Origin: Flavobacteriales bacterium UBA7443
GTDB lineage: Bacteria > Bacteroidota > Bacteroidia > Flavobacteriales_D > Sanyastnellaceae
Length of the DNA: 14,556 nt
Direction of reading: 5' to 3'
Assembly (NCBI GenBank): GCA_002477505.1
Contig: DLQB01000043.1
Coordinates: 4,979 to 19,534, forward strand
The stretch's first letter is position 1. Each line of letters begins with the position of its first letter. The notes under the pieces are model-generated. The model ran no database searches. It saw only the letters and a list, made by a program, of their open reading frames with translations, and was not told where the DNA came from. The position numbers and the translations under genes were made by a program. Shown here piece after piece: positions 7,600-14,556 of this stretch.

Positions 7600-8604
7600 T
7601 CAGAAAACGGGGCAAGGCAAGTAACGCGGCGACTTCGGCCGACTGCGCTGTTGCGTTCGCCAGTTGTAACTCAATACGATTTCATGGCTTCCACCCGTTG
7701 TGGCCAAGCCCAAGGTGCTCAGGGTCATGTCATAGCTGTAACCCACCTTCCAGTTCTCTTGTCCATAACCGAGGATTACGCTCACTGCGTCCACGTCGGC
7801 TCCGCCCTCAATGGTGTGTCCAAAAGGCAATCCTTGGTACCACAATCCGAAGCTCAACGGCTTCGTGTCGTAATACACGCCCAAGTCCATTTGGTTAAAC
7901 GGTCCTTGCGCCATGTAATTGAACGCGACCACCAAATCACCGTGGTATTTCTTGTGCATGTGATCCACGAGAGGCATTCGGAACCCTCCATGAACCGAGG
8001 CTTTGACATCCATTGGGTCAATGAACATTGGATTTAGGCTTTCGTTCGGATTATTCAAGTGATCAAAGGAGAATCCCAACCAGGTGAATTGTCCGGTCAA
8101 CAGCATTCCCGCCGCAAAATCAAAGTAGTGCTGAGCAACGCTCGGACGGTCTTCAATGGAAGAGACTTGTGGGCCTCGAATCAATTGGTCTCCGAAGGTC
8201 AAATCTTGCATTTGGATCGAACGCGAAGCCAAACCGGCCTGCAATGCAGGTCGCAAACGCCATCCGTTTCCAAGCGGCACTTCGTAGGCGTATTGTCCAG
8301 CAATTCGCGTGGTTTTTAGGCCGCCGGCACCTGCTTCTTCGTTGCTGAATAAGATGCCAAAGCCACTGTTCAAATTCCGGTTGTACCAGTCGTGTGCGAC
8401 GTGCATAGCGACATACGAACCCGGCATGGAAGCCCACTGGTTCCTGTAAACGCTGGAGACACGTGCGTCGTCCGAAGAACCAGCAAAGGCAGGATTTACA
8501 ATCGTTGGAATGGCATTGGATTGCGTGAATCGCAGATCTTGTGCCAAGCCTTGACTTGTCAAAAGGGTGAAGGTCAAAAGACCAATGATGTTAAACGCTT
8601 TCAT
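7600..8604 (-). CDS. PorP/SprF family type IX secretion system outer-membrane protein
   Basis: A 334-residue protein from the ATG ending at 8604. That start gives a clean signal peptide of about 22 residues (MKAF, hydrophobic core, QGLAQ). An ATG ten codons upstream (8634) would put a long polar stretch in front of it. The mature part begins DLRFTQSNAIPTIVNPAFAG, the hallmark of the PorP/SprF family, followed by VYRNQW. Repeated Gly/aromatic beta-strand-like segments and a C-terminal PCPVF complete the family pattern; members are predicted outer-membrane beta-barrels. PorP is needed for T9SS function and SprF for surface delivery of the SprB adhesin; paralogues usually sit next to large proteins with type B sorting domains, as here. 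It starts 42 bp downstream of the giant adhesin on the same strand with no terminator between, so it probably serves that protein rather than being the core machine component. Confidence 0.9.
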   Translation of the reverse strand: MKAFNIIGLLTFTLLTSQGLAQDLRFTQSNAIPTIVNPAFAGSSDDARVSSVYRNQWASMPGSYVAMHVAHDWYNRNLNSGFGILFSNEEAGAGGLKTTRIAGQYAYEVPLGNGWRLRPALQAGLASRSIQMQDLTFGDQLIRGPQVSSIEDRPSVAQHYFDFAAGMLLTGQFTWLGFSFDHLNNPNESLNPMFIDPMDVKASVHGGFRMPLVDHMHKKYHGDLVVAFNYMAQGPFNQMDLGVYYDTKPLSFGLWYQGLPFGHTIEGGADVDAVSVILGYGQENWKVGYSYDMTLSTLGLATTGGSHEIVLSYNWRTQQRSRPKSPRYLPCPVF

Positions 8605-8646
8605 GGCGCGAGGGGATATCAATTGAAATGTCATGGTTCGATTTTT

Positions 8647-11600
8647 TTACTGAACGATCAGGGTTACATCACCTGCTTTGGTTACGCGGTGACCATTGCT
8701 AAACTGGGCGGTGGCTTTCCAAGCATAGACGTCTTGTCGGGCCAAAATCCCTTGGTAGTATCCGTCCCAACCCACATAAACATCGGTCGATCGGAAGATC
8801 AACTCTCCCCACTTGTTGAAGATGATGAGCTCATAGTCAACAATTCCAGTGTGATGAGGGTGGAAGATGTCATTGTCGAGGGCTGCAGGGTCGTATCCAC
8901 CGCCGTTTCCGCCGCCGTTGATGGGCGTGAATGCAGTCGGAAACTCCATGAATCCGCCGGTTGTTGCTTCTACGGCATGCTCCAATGTATAAGAGGTTGG
9001 GCAGTTGAAAGCGTTGTTCGCGGTCAGCGTCACATCGTAGATTCCGGGTTCTGTGTAGAAATGGATTGGATCCACTTCTGTACTCACCTGGCCATCGCCA
9101 AAGTTCCAAAGGAATTCAACGGACGCATCATCAGAAAGGTTGACAAACTCCACCGGCTGGTCGGGTACGATCACTTCGGTAGGGCTATTCACAAATGCGG
9201 CTGTTGCAGAAGGGAATACTTCGACTGCGCCATAGTGAATCACTTCTTCTTCTTGGCCTTCGAAGCCAATGACCGTGAGGGAAACATTGTACGTTCCAGG
9301 CCGCGTGAATACATGAACAGGAGATTCCTCTGAAGTCATCTGATCGTCGTCAAAGTTCCAAACGTATCCAGCACCGTGGTTGGAGTTGTTTTCGAATGCA
9401 ACCATGAGAGGAGCGCAACCGCTGCCGCTTCCTACGAAACTCGCCACGGGATGCGGAGACAAGATGTTGATCTGCTCCGTGTGCGCATCCGCGCAAATGC
9501 CGTTGTCAACGAGCAGTGTGATGTTGTAGGTTCCCCACGAATCAAAGGTGTGAAAAACCGGTTGGTCACCGACCACTTCATCGCCATCACCAAAGCTCCA
9601 GTATTGAACCGCGCTCGCCGAAGCTAAGCTGTTGTTGTTGATGCCTACCGTAGTGTTGGGGTACGTTTGAATCGCAGGAGTCACGCTGAACTGAGCTGCT
9701 GGCATGGGGTAAACCTCAACACCAACGGTGACAGTATCAACGCATCCGTATGCGCTCAATGCAATCAACTCTACCTGGAAGGTCTGGTCTTCATTCGTAG
9801 TATTCACGAATACGTGCTCGGGATTGGTCTCATTTGATGAGGCAGACCCGTCACCGAAGTTCCAGATAAATGATGCAGCGCCTTCGGACTGGTTGATCAA
9901 TTGACCATCAACCGGGGAACATCCTTGGCCAATCATATCAAATTGGGCGTTCAAATGCGGGGCAACATCGAAAGCAACACTGGATGAAGCTTCGCAGTTG
10001 TGCTCATTGCTCACGCTCAAAATCGTGGTATACGTGATCAACGTTTCGGTCGGATTGAAGAACGTCTTCGTGTGCAGTGAATCGCTGATCGCACTGAACT
10101 CTCCGTTGCCATAATTCCAAGAAACAGAGGTGTTGCCCACGCTGTTATTGGCGAAGGTGGCATTTACCGGGTAGCAACCTTCAAGGCTGTCCAAAGCAAT
10201 CTCAGCCACAGGCCTTCCGAAAACAATGACTTCCGCAGAAGTGCTATCCGCACATCCCGCAGCATTTGTTGCGAGTAGCGAAACCGTGAAGGTCGAATCG
10301 TTTGTTGACTCGGTTGCAAAAACGTGCATTGGGTTGTTTTCAACCGATGATGTGCCATCGCCGAAAGTCCATGCCGTGCTGCCTGTTGCGTTCACAGAGT
10401 TGCTTGTGAAATTGACCTCAAGGGGCGTGCAAGCCGCCTCAGGAGCGTCAAAAGCAGCAGTTACATTGGGGTGAACGATGTGCGCCAACCCAGATGCCGC
10501 TGAGCATCCAAAGTCTGTGAAAGCTAACTGAGTCAGTTCAATCACCAGGTCTTCCGCATTTTCGTTGGCCAGGCTGATGATGATGCTGTCTGCTGGATTG
10601 GTCATCAATGTTCCATTGTCGAACACGATTGCGGTGCTGTCTGCAAATTGAGCATCATTGAAGATGATCCATTCCTCATCGGAGCAAGATGCCGCGGATG
10701 AAGTTGAAAGGCTCAATACAGGCACAGGGTGCACCGTGACCATTATTTCAGTCGAGTCTTGGCAACCAAAGGCGGATGTAACGGCCAAACCAATGGTGTG
10801 CTGTGCATCTGCTCCAGTGATTCCATCCAGCGTCGCGTTCAATGAATCTCCCACGAACGTGTTTCCATTTAAGTTCCAAACAGCGCTTACGTTGTCATTC
10901 GACTCCAAAGCAAAAGTGGCATCGAGCGGAGCACAACCTTCTGTGGCACCCATCCAAGCGCTAACAACAGCTGGGAAAACGGTGATGACTTCCTCGTGAA
11001 CATCGCTGCAACCCAAAGCGTGCATCGCAGTCAGGCTGACGGTATAATCCACGGTTGATTCAGCCCCTTCAAACGAATGAAGAACGCTCGCAAATCCATT
11101 GTTGGATTCATCGTTTCCATTGCCAAAGTCCAGGATGAAGCTATCCGCTCGTTCACTCATGTTGATGAATGAAGCTTCGTGCGGAGCGCATCCTTCTGCA
11201 TCAGGAGTTGAGAATGCGGCAATTGGTTGTGGCTTTACGTCTACGTCTGCACTTGCAGTTCCCGTGCAGCCGAATGCATTGGATCCTTGGTATTCAATGG
11301 AGAACGTTGCCAAGTCCATGTCAGAATTGCTCCAGCTATGCGTTGGCGTGCTCTCGTTGGACAATGTCCCGTCACCAAAGGACCAAAATCCAGTGGTTGC
11401 GTTGTTCATCTCAGGCATGGTCAAAACCAATGGCGAGCAAGCCTCAGTTTCAGCCAAGACCAAATTGAATTCAGGGGTGGGGAGCACCTCAATGTCCAAT
11501 GTGCGCTCATCGGTGCATCCCAAGTTATCAATCGCCAACAGCGTGACGGTAAAAGTAGTTGCATCATTGCCCGCTGCGTTGAACTCATGATCCACTGTTG

Positions 11601-14556
11601 GAGCCATATTGAATTCGCCCGGGAGCAGAACGTCACCGAAATTCCAGATGTATGCATCGCCGTTTGTACTGGCGTTGTCAAATGTGGTCAATAACGGCTC
11701 ACAACCACTCACTTCCGATGCTGTGAATGCCGCCACAGGTTGTGGCTTGATGAAGACTTCAGTAGACGTTGTTCCGGTGCAACCGTTTTCGGTTTGCGCG
11801 GAGAATGTCACGGTAGCTGCCATCAATTCACCAGTATTGTTTTCCCAGGTGTGTGATGGAGTTGCTTCGTTGGAAGTGTTTCCATCGCCGAAGTCCCAAG
11901 TGATGTTGAGTGCGTTGGCAATGGCGGGCAGATCGATGCTCAATGGTGAGCATACAGAGTCATTTCCGAGGTCCAGGGCAAAGTCCGCACCGGGGTGTAC
12001 CGTTACTTCCTTTGTGGCTGTATCTGCGCATCCGAGGTCGTCGGTTGCTGTGAGTGTCACGGTAAACGTTTCCGAGGCATCGCCTGCGAAGAATACCATA
12101 CTGGGGTTGATTTCGTTGGAAGCATCTCCGTTTCCGAAGTTCCAATCGAAGGCATCTGCGTTTGAACTGTTGTTGCCAAACTGGCTAACCAATGGCTCGC
12201 ATCCGTTGTCGAAATCGGTGCTAAACTCGGCCACAGGTTGTGGCTTGATGAAGACTTCAGTAGACGTTGTTCCGGTGCAACCGTTTTCGGTTTGCGCGGA
12301 GAATGTCACGGTAGCTGCCATCAATTCACCAGTATTGTTTTCCCAGGTGTGTGATGGAGTTGCTTCGTTGGAAGTGTTTCCATCGCCGAAGTCCCAAGTG
12401 ATGTTTTCAACACCATCGAAAGCGGGCATGGTCAAGGTCAAAGGAGAGCAAACGGAATCGATTCCGAAGTTGAGATCGACCACAGCAGCTGGGAAGACGG
12501 TTACCGCTTTTGTCGCAGTGTCAGTGCATCCCAATGCATGGGTGACAGTGAACGTGATGTCAAATTCTGTGTTTTCCCCGTTGGTCGTGAATTGCTCGGT
12601 TGCATTTTCGGTTGCAGCCGTTTGGCCATTGCCGAAATCCCAAGAGAATGAATCCGCGAGGTTGCTCTCGCTCATGAAGTTCACCGCAAGCGGCTCACAT
12701 CCTGAATCGATGTCCGTGCTGAAATCAGCAGTTGGGGAAGGCTTTACTTGCAACAAGGCAACTGCCATTCCTCCGCAACCGAATTCCGTTTCAGCCTCCA
12801 AAGTGATGATGGATGCGACAGCTGCGTCGGTTTCGTTTTCCCAGACGTGGGTAGGGCCATTTTCAGTGGATGTGGTTCCGTCACCAAAGTTCCAATCGAA
12901 ATTGTAAAGCCCTTCAAATGAAGGCAGGGTCAATTCGACGGGAGCGCATGTCGGTGCAGATGTCAAATCCAATGCAAAGTCAGCGGCAGGGTATACCGTA
13001 ACAGTATGTGTCGCAACATCGGAACATCCCAGATCGTCCATCGCGGTTAAAGTGACCTGGAAATTCGTTACTTCTCCGGATGTGGAGAACGCATAGGAAG
13101 CCGTTTCACCATCATCTGTGATGCCATTGCCGAAATCCCAGATGTAACTGTCGGCGTTGGTCGTAGTATTCTCGAAGTTTGCAGCGAGTGGCTCGCAACC
13201 GTCTACTTCATCTGAAGTGAAAGAAGCCACAGGTTGCGGGCGAATGTAAACCGTTTCGGTGTGCATGTCGGTGCAACCAAATGGCGACGTTCCTGCATAC
13301 GTAATGGAGACGCCCATCAATCCCGTACCGGTATTTTGGTAAAAAACATTCGGTGCTTCCGCAGTGGTAGTAGCTCCGTTGCCTAGGTTCCATTCGTGAT
13401 TGACAGATCCATTGACGACGGGCAATGTGAATTCCAGCGGTGAGCAAACCGAGTCGGTTGGCAAGGCGAAACTGAAATCTGCTTGTGGGTATACTTGTGC
13501 AACTTGCGTGTTGGAATCGTGGCATCCATTGGCCGCAAGGGCGATGAGCTCAATCTCCGCATTTGCAATGAAATCGCCGTTGTTTTCCAACGCTGTGTTC
13601 CAGTTGCTTGAAGAAGAAGCCAAGGCACCATCCAACCACCATTCGTAGTTGATCGCTCCCAAAGAGGCGTTCGTGATCACAGGAGTGAAAGGCGCACATC
13701 CGGCAGCAGCAGCTAGGGTGAATTGAGCAATGGCTGACGGCAATGCTTCGATTGCGATTGATTCGGTTGCTGTGCAGCCTTCATTTGAAGTGGCCGTTAC
13801 CGCAATCTCATGCATGGGATTTTCATCCAAGGCAGTAGTCAATACGTGGGCAATTTCCTCGCCCGATGCCATTGCTGTGCCCAAGTTCCAGTCGAACGTG
13901 TTAGCAAAGACACCATCTGCGGAAAGGGTCACCTCCAATGGGGAGCAGCCTGTATCAACAGAAGAGGTAATGCCCACGGTGGGGTTGGGGTGCACCGAAA
14001 CCAGTTGCGAAGTTGATGCGGTGCACTCAGGTGTTGTGACGACCAACGAAACATTGTAATCGCCTGTGAACGCATAGCCATTCGATGGGCTTGATTCATA
14101 GCTTTCATTTCCGTCGCCAAATGTCCATTGCCAACCTGTGATGTTGGAAGTGGCGTGCGCCGATGATTGATCAACGAAAACCGTTGGCTCGCCCTGGCAG
14201 ACGGCATCGTATGTGAAATCAGCAATTGGTTCAGGATGAACTGTGATGATCTCTTGGGCAGAAGTTTGGCATCCGTTCCAACCCGTCACTGCGACGGCAA
14301 CTGGATGATTGCCCACGGCATCAAATGTGACCGATTCCAAGTTTGTTCCGCTGTAGAACATGGGTTGATCGGTGTTGTATGTCCACACGTAGATGTATGA
14401 ATTGGCCGCTGAAACTTCCGCTGAAAAAGTAACGTCTCCGCAGCCTTCTGTGGCTGTGAATGAGGTTTGGATCACTGGATTCTCCAGAACTTCTACCATG
14501 ATGCTGGTAGTATCGGTGCAAGTGGCATCCGATCCAGGAATAGAAATAACGCTTTG
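8647..14556 (-). CDS. Giant PKD-repeat adhesin-like protein with T9SS type B C-terminal sorting domain (5' end missing)
   Basis: The frame is open to the right edge, so this is the C-terminal 1,969 residues of a larger protein; the in-frame ATG at 14499 lies inside a repeat and is not the start. Numbering from that Met, about 22 PKD-like modules of 80-88 residues fill residues 1-1847. Most have a GCxPL-type start, a W-x-F/L-G-D/N-G core and a GC near the end; cores are degenerate in modules 1, 4, 14, 15 and 16. The last 103 residues are the sorting domain. I count only 12 Lys plus Arg in modules 1-22, so the repeat rod is strongly acidic. Modules 1-19 carry a Cys pair, usually about 57 residues apart, likely an intramodule disulfide. 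PKD domains form extended surface rods. With the PorP/SprF gene directly downstream this resembles SprB-like adhesins, and a role in adhesion or gliding is inferred from that. The signal peptide is outside the window. Confidence 0.9.
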   Translation of the reverse strand, partial: QSVISIPGSDATCTDTTSIMVEVLENPVIQTSFTATEGCGDVTFSAEVSAANSYIYVWTYNTDQPMFYSGTNLESVTFDAVGNHPVAVAVTGWNGCQTSAQEIITVHPEPIADFTYDAVCQGEPTVFVDQSSAHATSNITGWQWTFGDGNESYESSPSNGYAFTGDYNVSLVVTTPECTASTSQLVSVHPNPTVGITSSVDTGCSPLEVTLSADGVFANTFDWNLGTAMASGEEIAHVLTTALDENPMHEIAVTATSNEGCTATESIAIEALPSAIAQFTLAAAAGCAPFTPVITNASLGAINYEWWLDGALASSSSNWNTALENNGDFIANAEIELIALAANGCHDSNTQVAQVYPQADFSFALPTDSVCSPLEFTLPVVNGSVNHEWNLGNGATTTAEAPNVFYQNTGTGLMGVSITYAGTSPFGCTDMHTETVYIRPQPVASFTSDEVDGCEPLAANFENTTTNADSYIWDFGNGITDDGETASYAFSTSGEVTNFQVTLTAMDDLGCSDVATHTVTVYPAADFALDLTSAPTCAPVELTLPSFEGLYNFDWNFGDGTTSTENGPTHVWENETDAAVASIITLEAETEFGCGGMAVALLQVKPSPTADFSTDIDSGCEPLAVNFMSESNLADSFSWDFGNGQTAATENATEQFTTNGENTEFDITFTVTHALGCTDTATKAVTVFPAAVVDLNFGIDSVCSPLTLTMPAFDGVENITWDFGDGNTSNEATPSHTWENNTGELMAATVTFSAQTENGCTGTTSTEVFIKPQPVAEFSTDFDNGCEPLVSQFGNNSSNADAFDWNFGNGDASNEINPSMVFFAGDASETFTVTLTATDDLGCADTATKEVTVHPGADFALDLGNDSVCSPLSIDLPAIANALNITWDFGDGNTSNEATPSHTWENNTGELMAATVTFSAQTENGCTGTTSTEVFIKPQPVAAFTASEVSGCEPLLTTFDNASTNGDAYIWNFGDVLLPGEFNMAPTVDHEFNAAGNDATTFTVTLLAIDNLGCTDERTLDIEVLPTPEFNLVLAETEACSPLVLTMPEMNNATTGFWSFGDGTLSNESTPTHSWSNSDMDLATFSIEYQGSNAFGCTGTASADVDVKPQPIAAFSTPDAEGCAPHEASFINMSERADSFILDFGNGNDESNNGFASVLHSFEGAESTVDYTVSLTAMHALGCSDVHEEVITVFPAVVSAWMGATEGCAPLDATFALESNDNVSAVWNLNGNTFVGDSLNATLDGITGADAQHTIGLAVTSAFGCQDSTEIMVTVHPVPVLSLSTSSAASCSDEEWIIFNDAQFADSTAIVFDNGTLMTNPADSIIISLANENAEDLVIELTQLAFTDFGCSAASGLAHIVHPNVTAAFDAPEAACTPLEVNFTSNSVNATGSTAWTFGDGTSSVENNPMHVFATESTNDSTFTVSLLATNAAGCADSTSAEVIVFGRPVAEIALDSLEGCYPVNATFANNSVGNTSVSWNYGNGEFSAISDSLHTKTFFNPTETLITYTTILSVSNEHNCEASSSVAFDVAPHLNAQFDMIGQGCSPVDGQLINQSEGAASFIWNFGDGSASSNETNPEHVFVNTTNEDQTFQVELIALSAYGCVDTVTVGVEVYPMPAAQFSVTPAIQTYPNTTVGINNNSLASASAVQYWSFGDGDEVVGDQPVFHTFDSWGTYNITLLVDNGICADAHTEQINILSPHPVASFVGSGSGCAPLMVAFENNSNHGAGYVWNFDDDQMTSEESPVHVFTRPGTYNVSLTVIGFEGQEEEVIHYGAVEVFPSATAAFVNSPTEVIVPDQPVEFVNLSDDASVEFLWNFGDGQVSTEVDPIHFYTEPGIYDVTLTANNAFNCPTSYTLEHAVEATTGGFMEFPTAFTPINGGGNGGGYDPAALDNDIFHPHHTGIVDYELIIFNKWGELIFRSTDVYVGWDGYYQGILARQDVYAWKATAQFSNGHRVTKAGDVTLIVQ
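8650..8958 (-). other. T9SS type B (gliding-motility-associated) C-terminal sorting domain
   Basis: The last 103 residues of the giant protein. Key motifs in order are FPTAFTP, a Gly-rich loop (INGGGNGGGYDP), NDIFHPHH, a DYELIIFNKWGELIF stretch, STDVYVGWDGYYQG, QDVYAWKA and KAGDVTL. These match the CHU_C/TIGR04131-type domain that directs proteins through the T9SS to the cell surface. It is the Gly-rich, YDP-containing subtype without the usual NGDGxND loop. It is much richer in Lys and Arg (six in 103) than the repeats. Confidence 0.9.
11732..11907. repeat. Perfect 176-bp direct repeat, copy 1
   Basis: Identical base for base, on reading both copies, to 12230-12405, in the same orientation and exactly 498 bp (one super-repeat) away. 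It encodes the second half of an A module plus the KPQP linker. The bases immediately outside both ends differ. Confidence 0.95.
12230..12405. repeat. Perfect 176-bp direct repeat, copy 2
   Basis: The second copy of the repeat at 11732-11907, in the A module of the neighbouring pair. The first halves of the two A modules and the B modules around them have clearly diverged, so identity is confined to this segment. Confidence 0.95.

Larger units (their letters stand above)
10966..13482 (-). repeat. Five tandem A-B pairs of PKD-like modules (498-bp super-repeat)
   Basis: Within the giant gene, ten modules alternate between two types. A modules (about 84 residues) start ADFxxxL, carry VCSPLxxTLP and THxWEN and end KPQP or similar. 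B modules (about 82 residues) carry GCEPL, NAD and W-D/N-FGNG and end VYPA, VFPA or VHPG. Counted by hand, the first three pairs are exactly 166 residues each; the last two are 172 and 169. Modules outside this block do not alternate in this way, so the block probably grew by duplication of a two-module unit. Confidence 0.8.

Noticed and set aside
8605..8634. Upstream ATG for the PorP-like gene.
   Set aside because: Starting at 8634 adds ten residues (MTFQLISPRA) before an otherwise complete signal peptide; the second ATG fits export better, although the first cannot be fully excluded.
8392..9333. A 313-codon open frame on the plus strand.
   Set aside because: It runs antisense across the end of the adhesin and the start of the PorP-like gene, both well supported, and has no recognisable domain.
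11732..12405. Regularly spaced repeats as a CRISPR-like array.
   Set aside because: The repeats are long, in frame, spaced by exactly one protein super-repeat and encode PKD-like modules; there are no short palindromic repeats with unique spacers.
11609..12907. A 432-codon open frame on the plus strand with internal repeats.
   Set aside because: It lies antisense to the PKD array; its repeats are the complement of the adhesin repeats, and it exists because that codon usage leaves few stops in this frame. No family motif or plausible start was seen.
14497..14499. In-frame ATG as the start of the giant protein.
   Set aside because: The frame continues upstream to the window edge, encoding further repeat-like sequence (for example SDATCTDTTSI), and a Met here has no signal peptide. 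The true start is outside the window.

Overview
The window reads as a stretch of chromosome from a Bacteroidota bacterium, most likely of the Flavobacteriia or a close relative. Three things point there: a giant secreted PKD-repeat protein ending in a type IX secretion (T9SS) type B sorting domain, a PorP/SprF-family outer-membrane protein directly downstream of it, and a TAnnTTTG-type -7 promoter element. Base composition looks close to balanced and coding is very dense. No tRNA, rRNA, insertion sequence, CRISPR array or phage gene was seen, and no gene-free stretch reaches 100 bp.

Left part (1-1112, + strand): the 3' end of a YihY/BrkB-family membrane protein gene, overlapping by 4 bp a small secreted DUF2147 protein. 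These converge, with a single base between stop codons, on a three-gene minus-strand operon (6116-1114). In transcription order the operon encodes a TPR protein, a 951-aa AddB-like PD-(D/E)XK nuclease that starts with TTG inside the TPR stop region, and a Wzx/MATE-type polysaccharide flippase.

Middle (about 6197-7516, + strand): murB, the UDP-N-acetylenolpyruvoylglucosamine reductase of peptidoglycan synthesis. It carries an unusual N-terminal extension of about 95 residues and is divergent from the TPR operon across an 80-bp intergenic region with one promoter candidate. It is followed by an inverted-repeat region that separates it from the next, convergent genes.

Right part (7600-14556, - strand): a surface-adhesin locus. 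A giant acidic repeat protein (at least 1,969 residues, its 5' end beyond the window) is followed after 42 bp by a PorP/SprF-type T9SS outer-membrane protein. The order resembles the known sprB-sprF arrangement, in which the PorP/SprF protein supports export or anchoring of the large adhesin. The giant protein has about 22 PKD-like modules. Ten of them form five alternating A-B pairs, the first three exactly 166 residues (498 bp) long. Two A modules share a perfect 176-bp DNA repeat. The repeat region contains almost no lysine or arginine.

No wholly new system is evident. The most notable points are the super-repeat architecture and recent sequence homogenisation in the adhesin, its extreme Lys/Arg depletion, the N-terminally extended MurB, and an AddB-like nuclease lacking one of the four cysteines expected for an iron-sulfur cluster.
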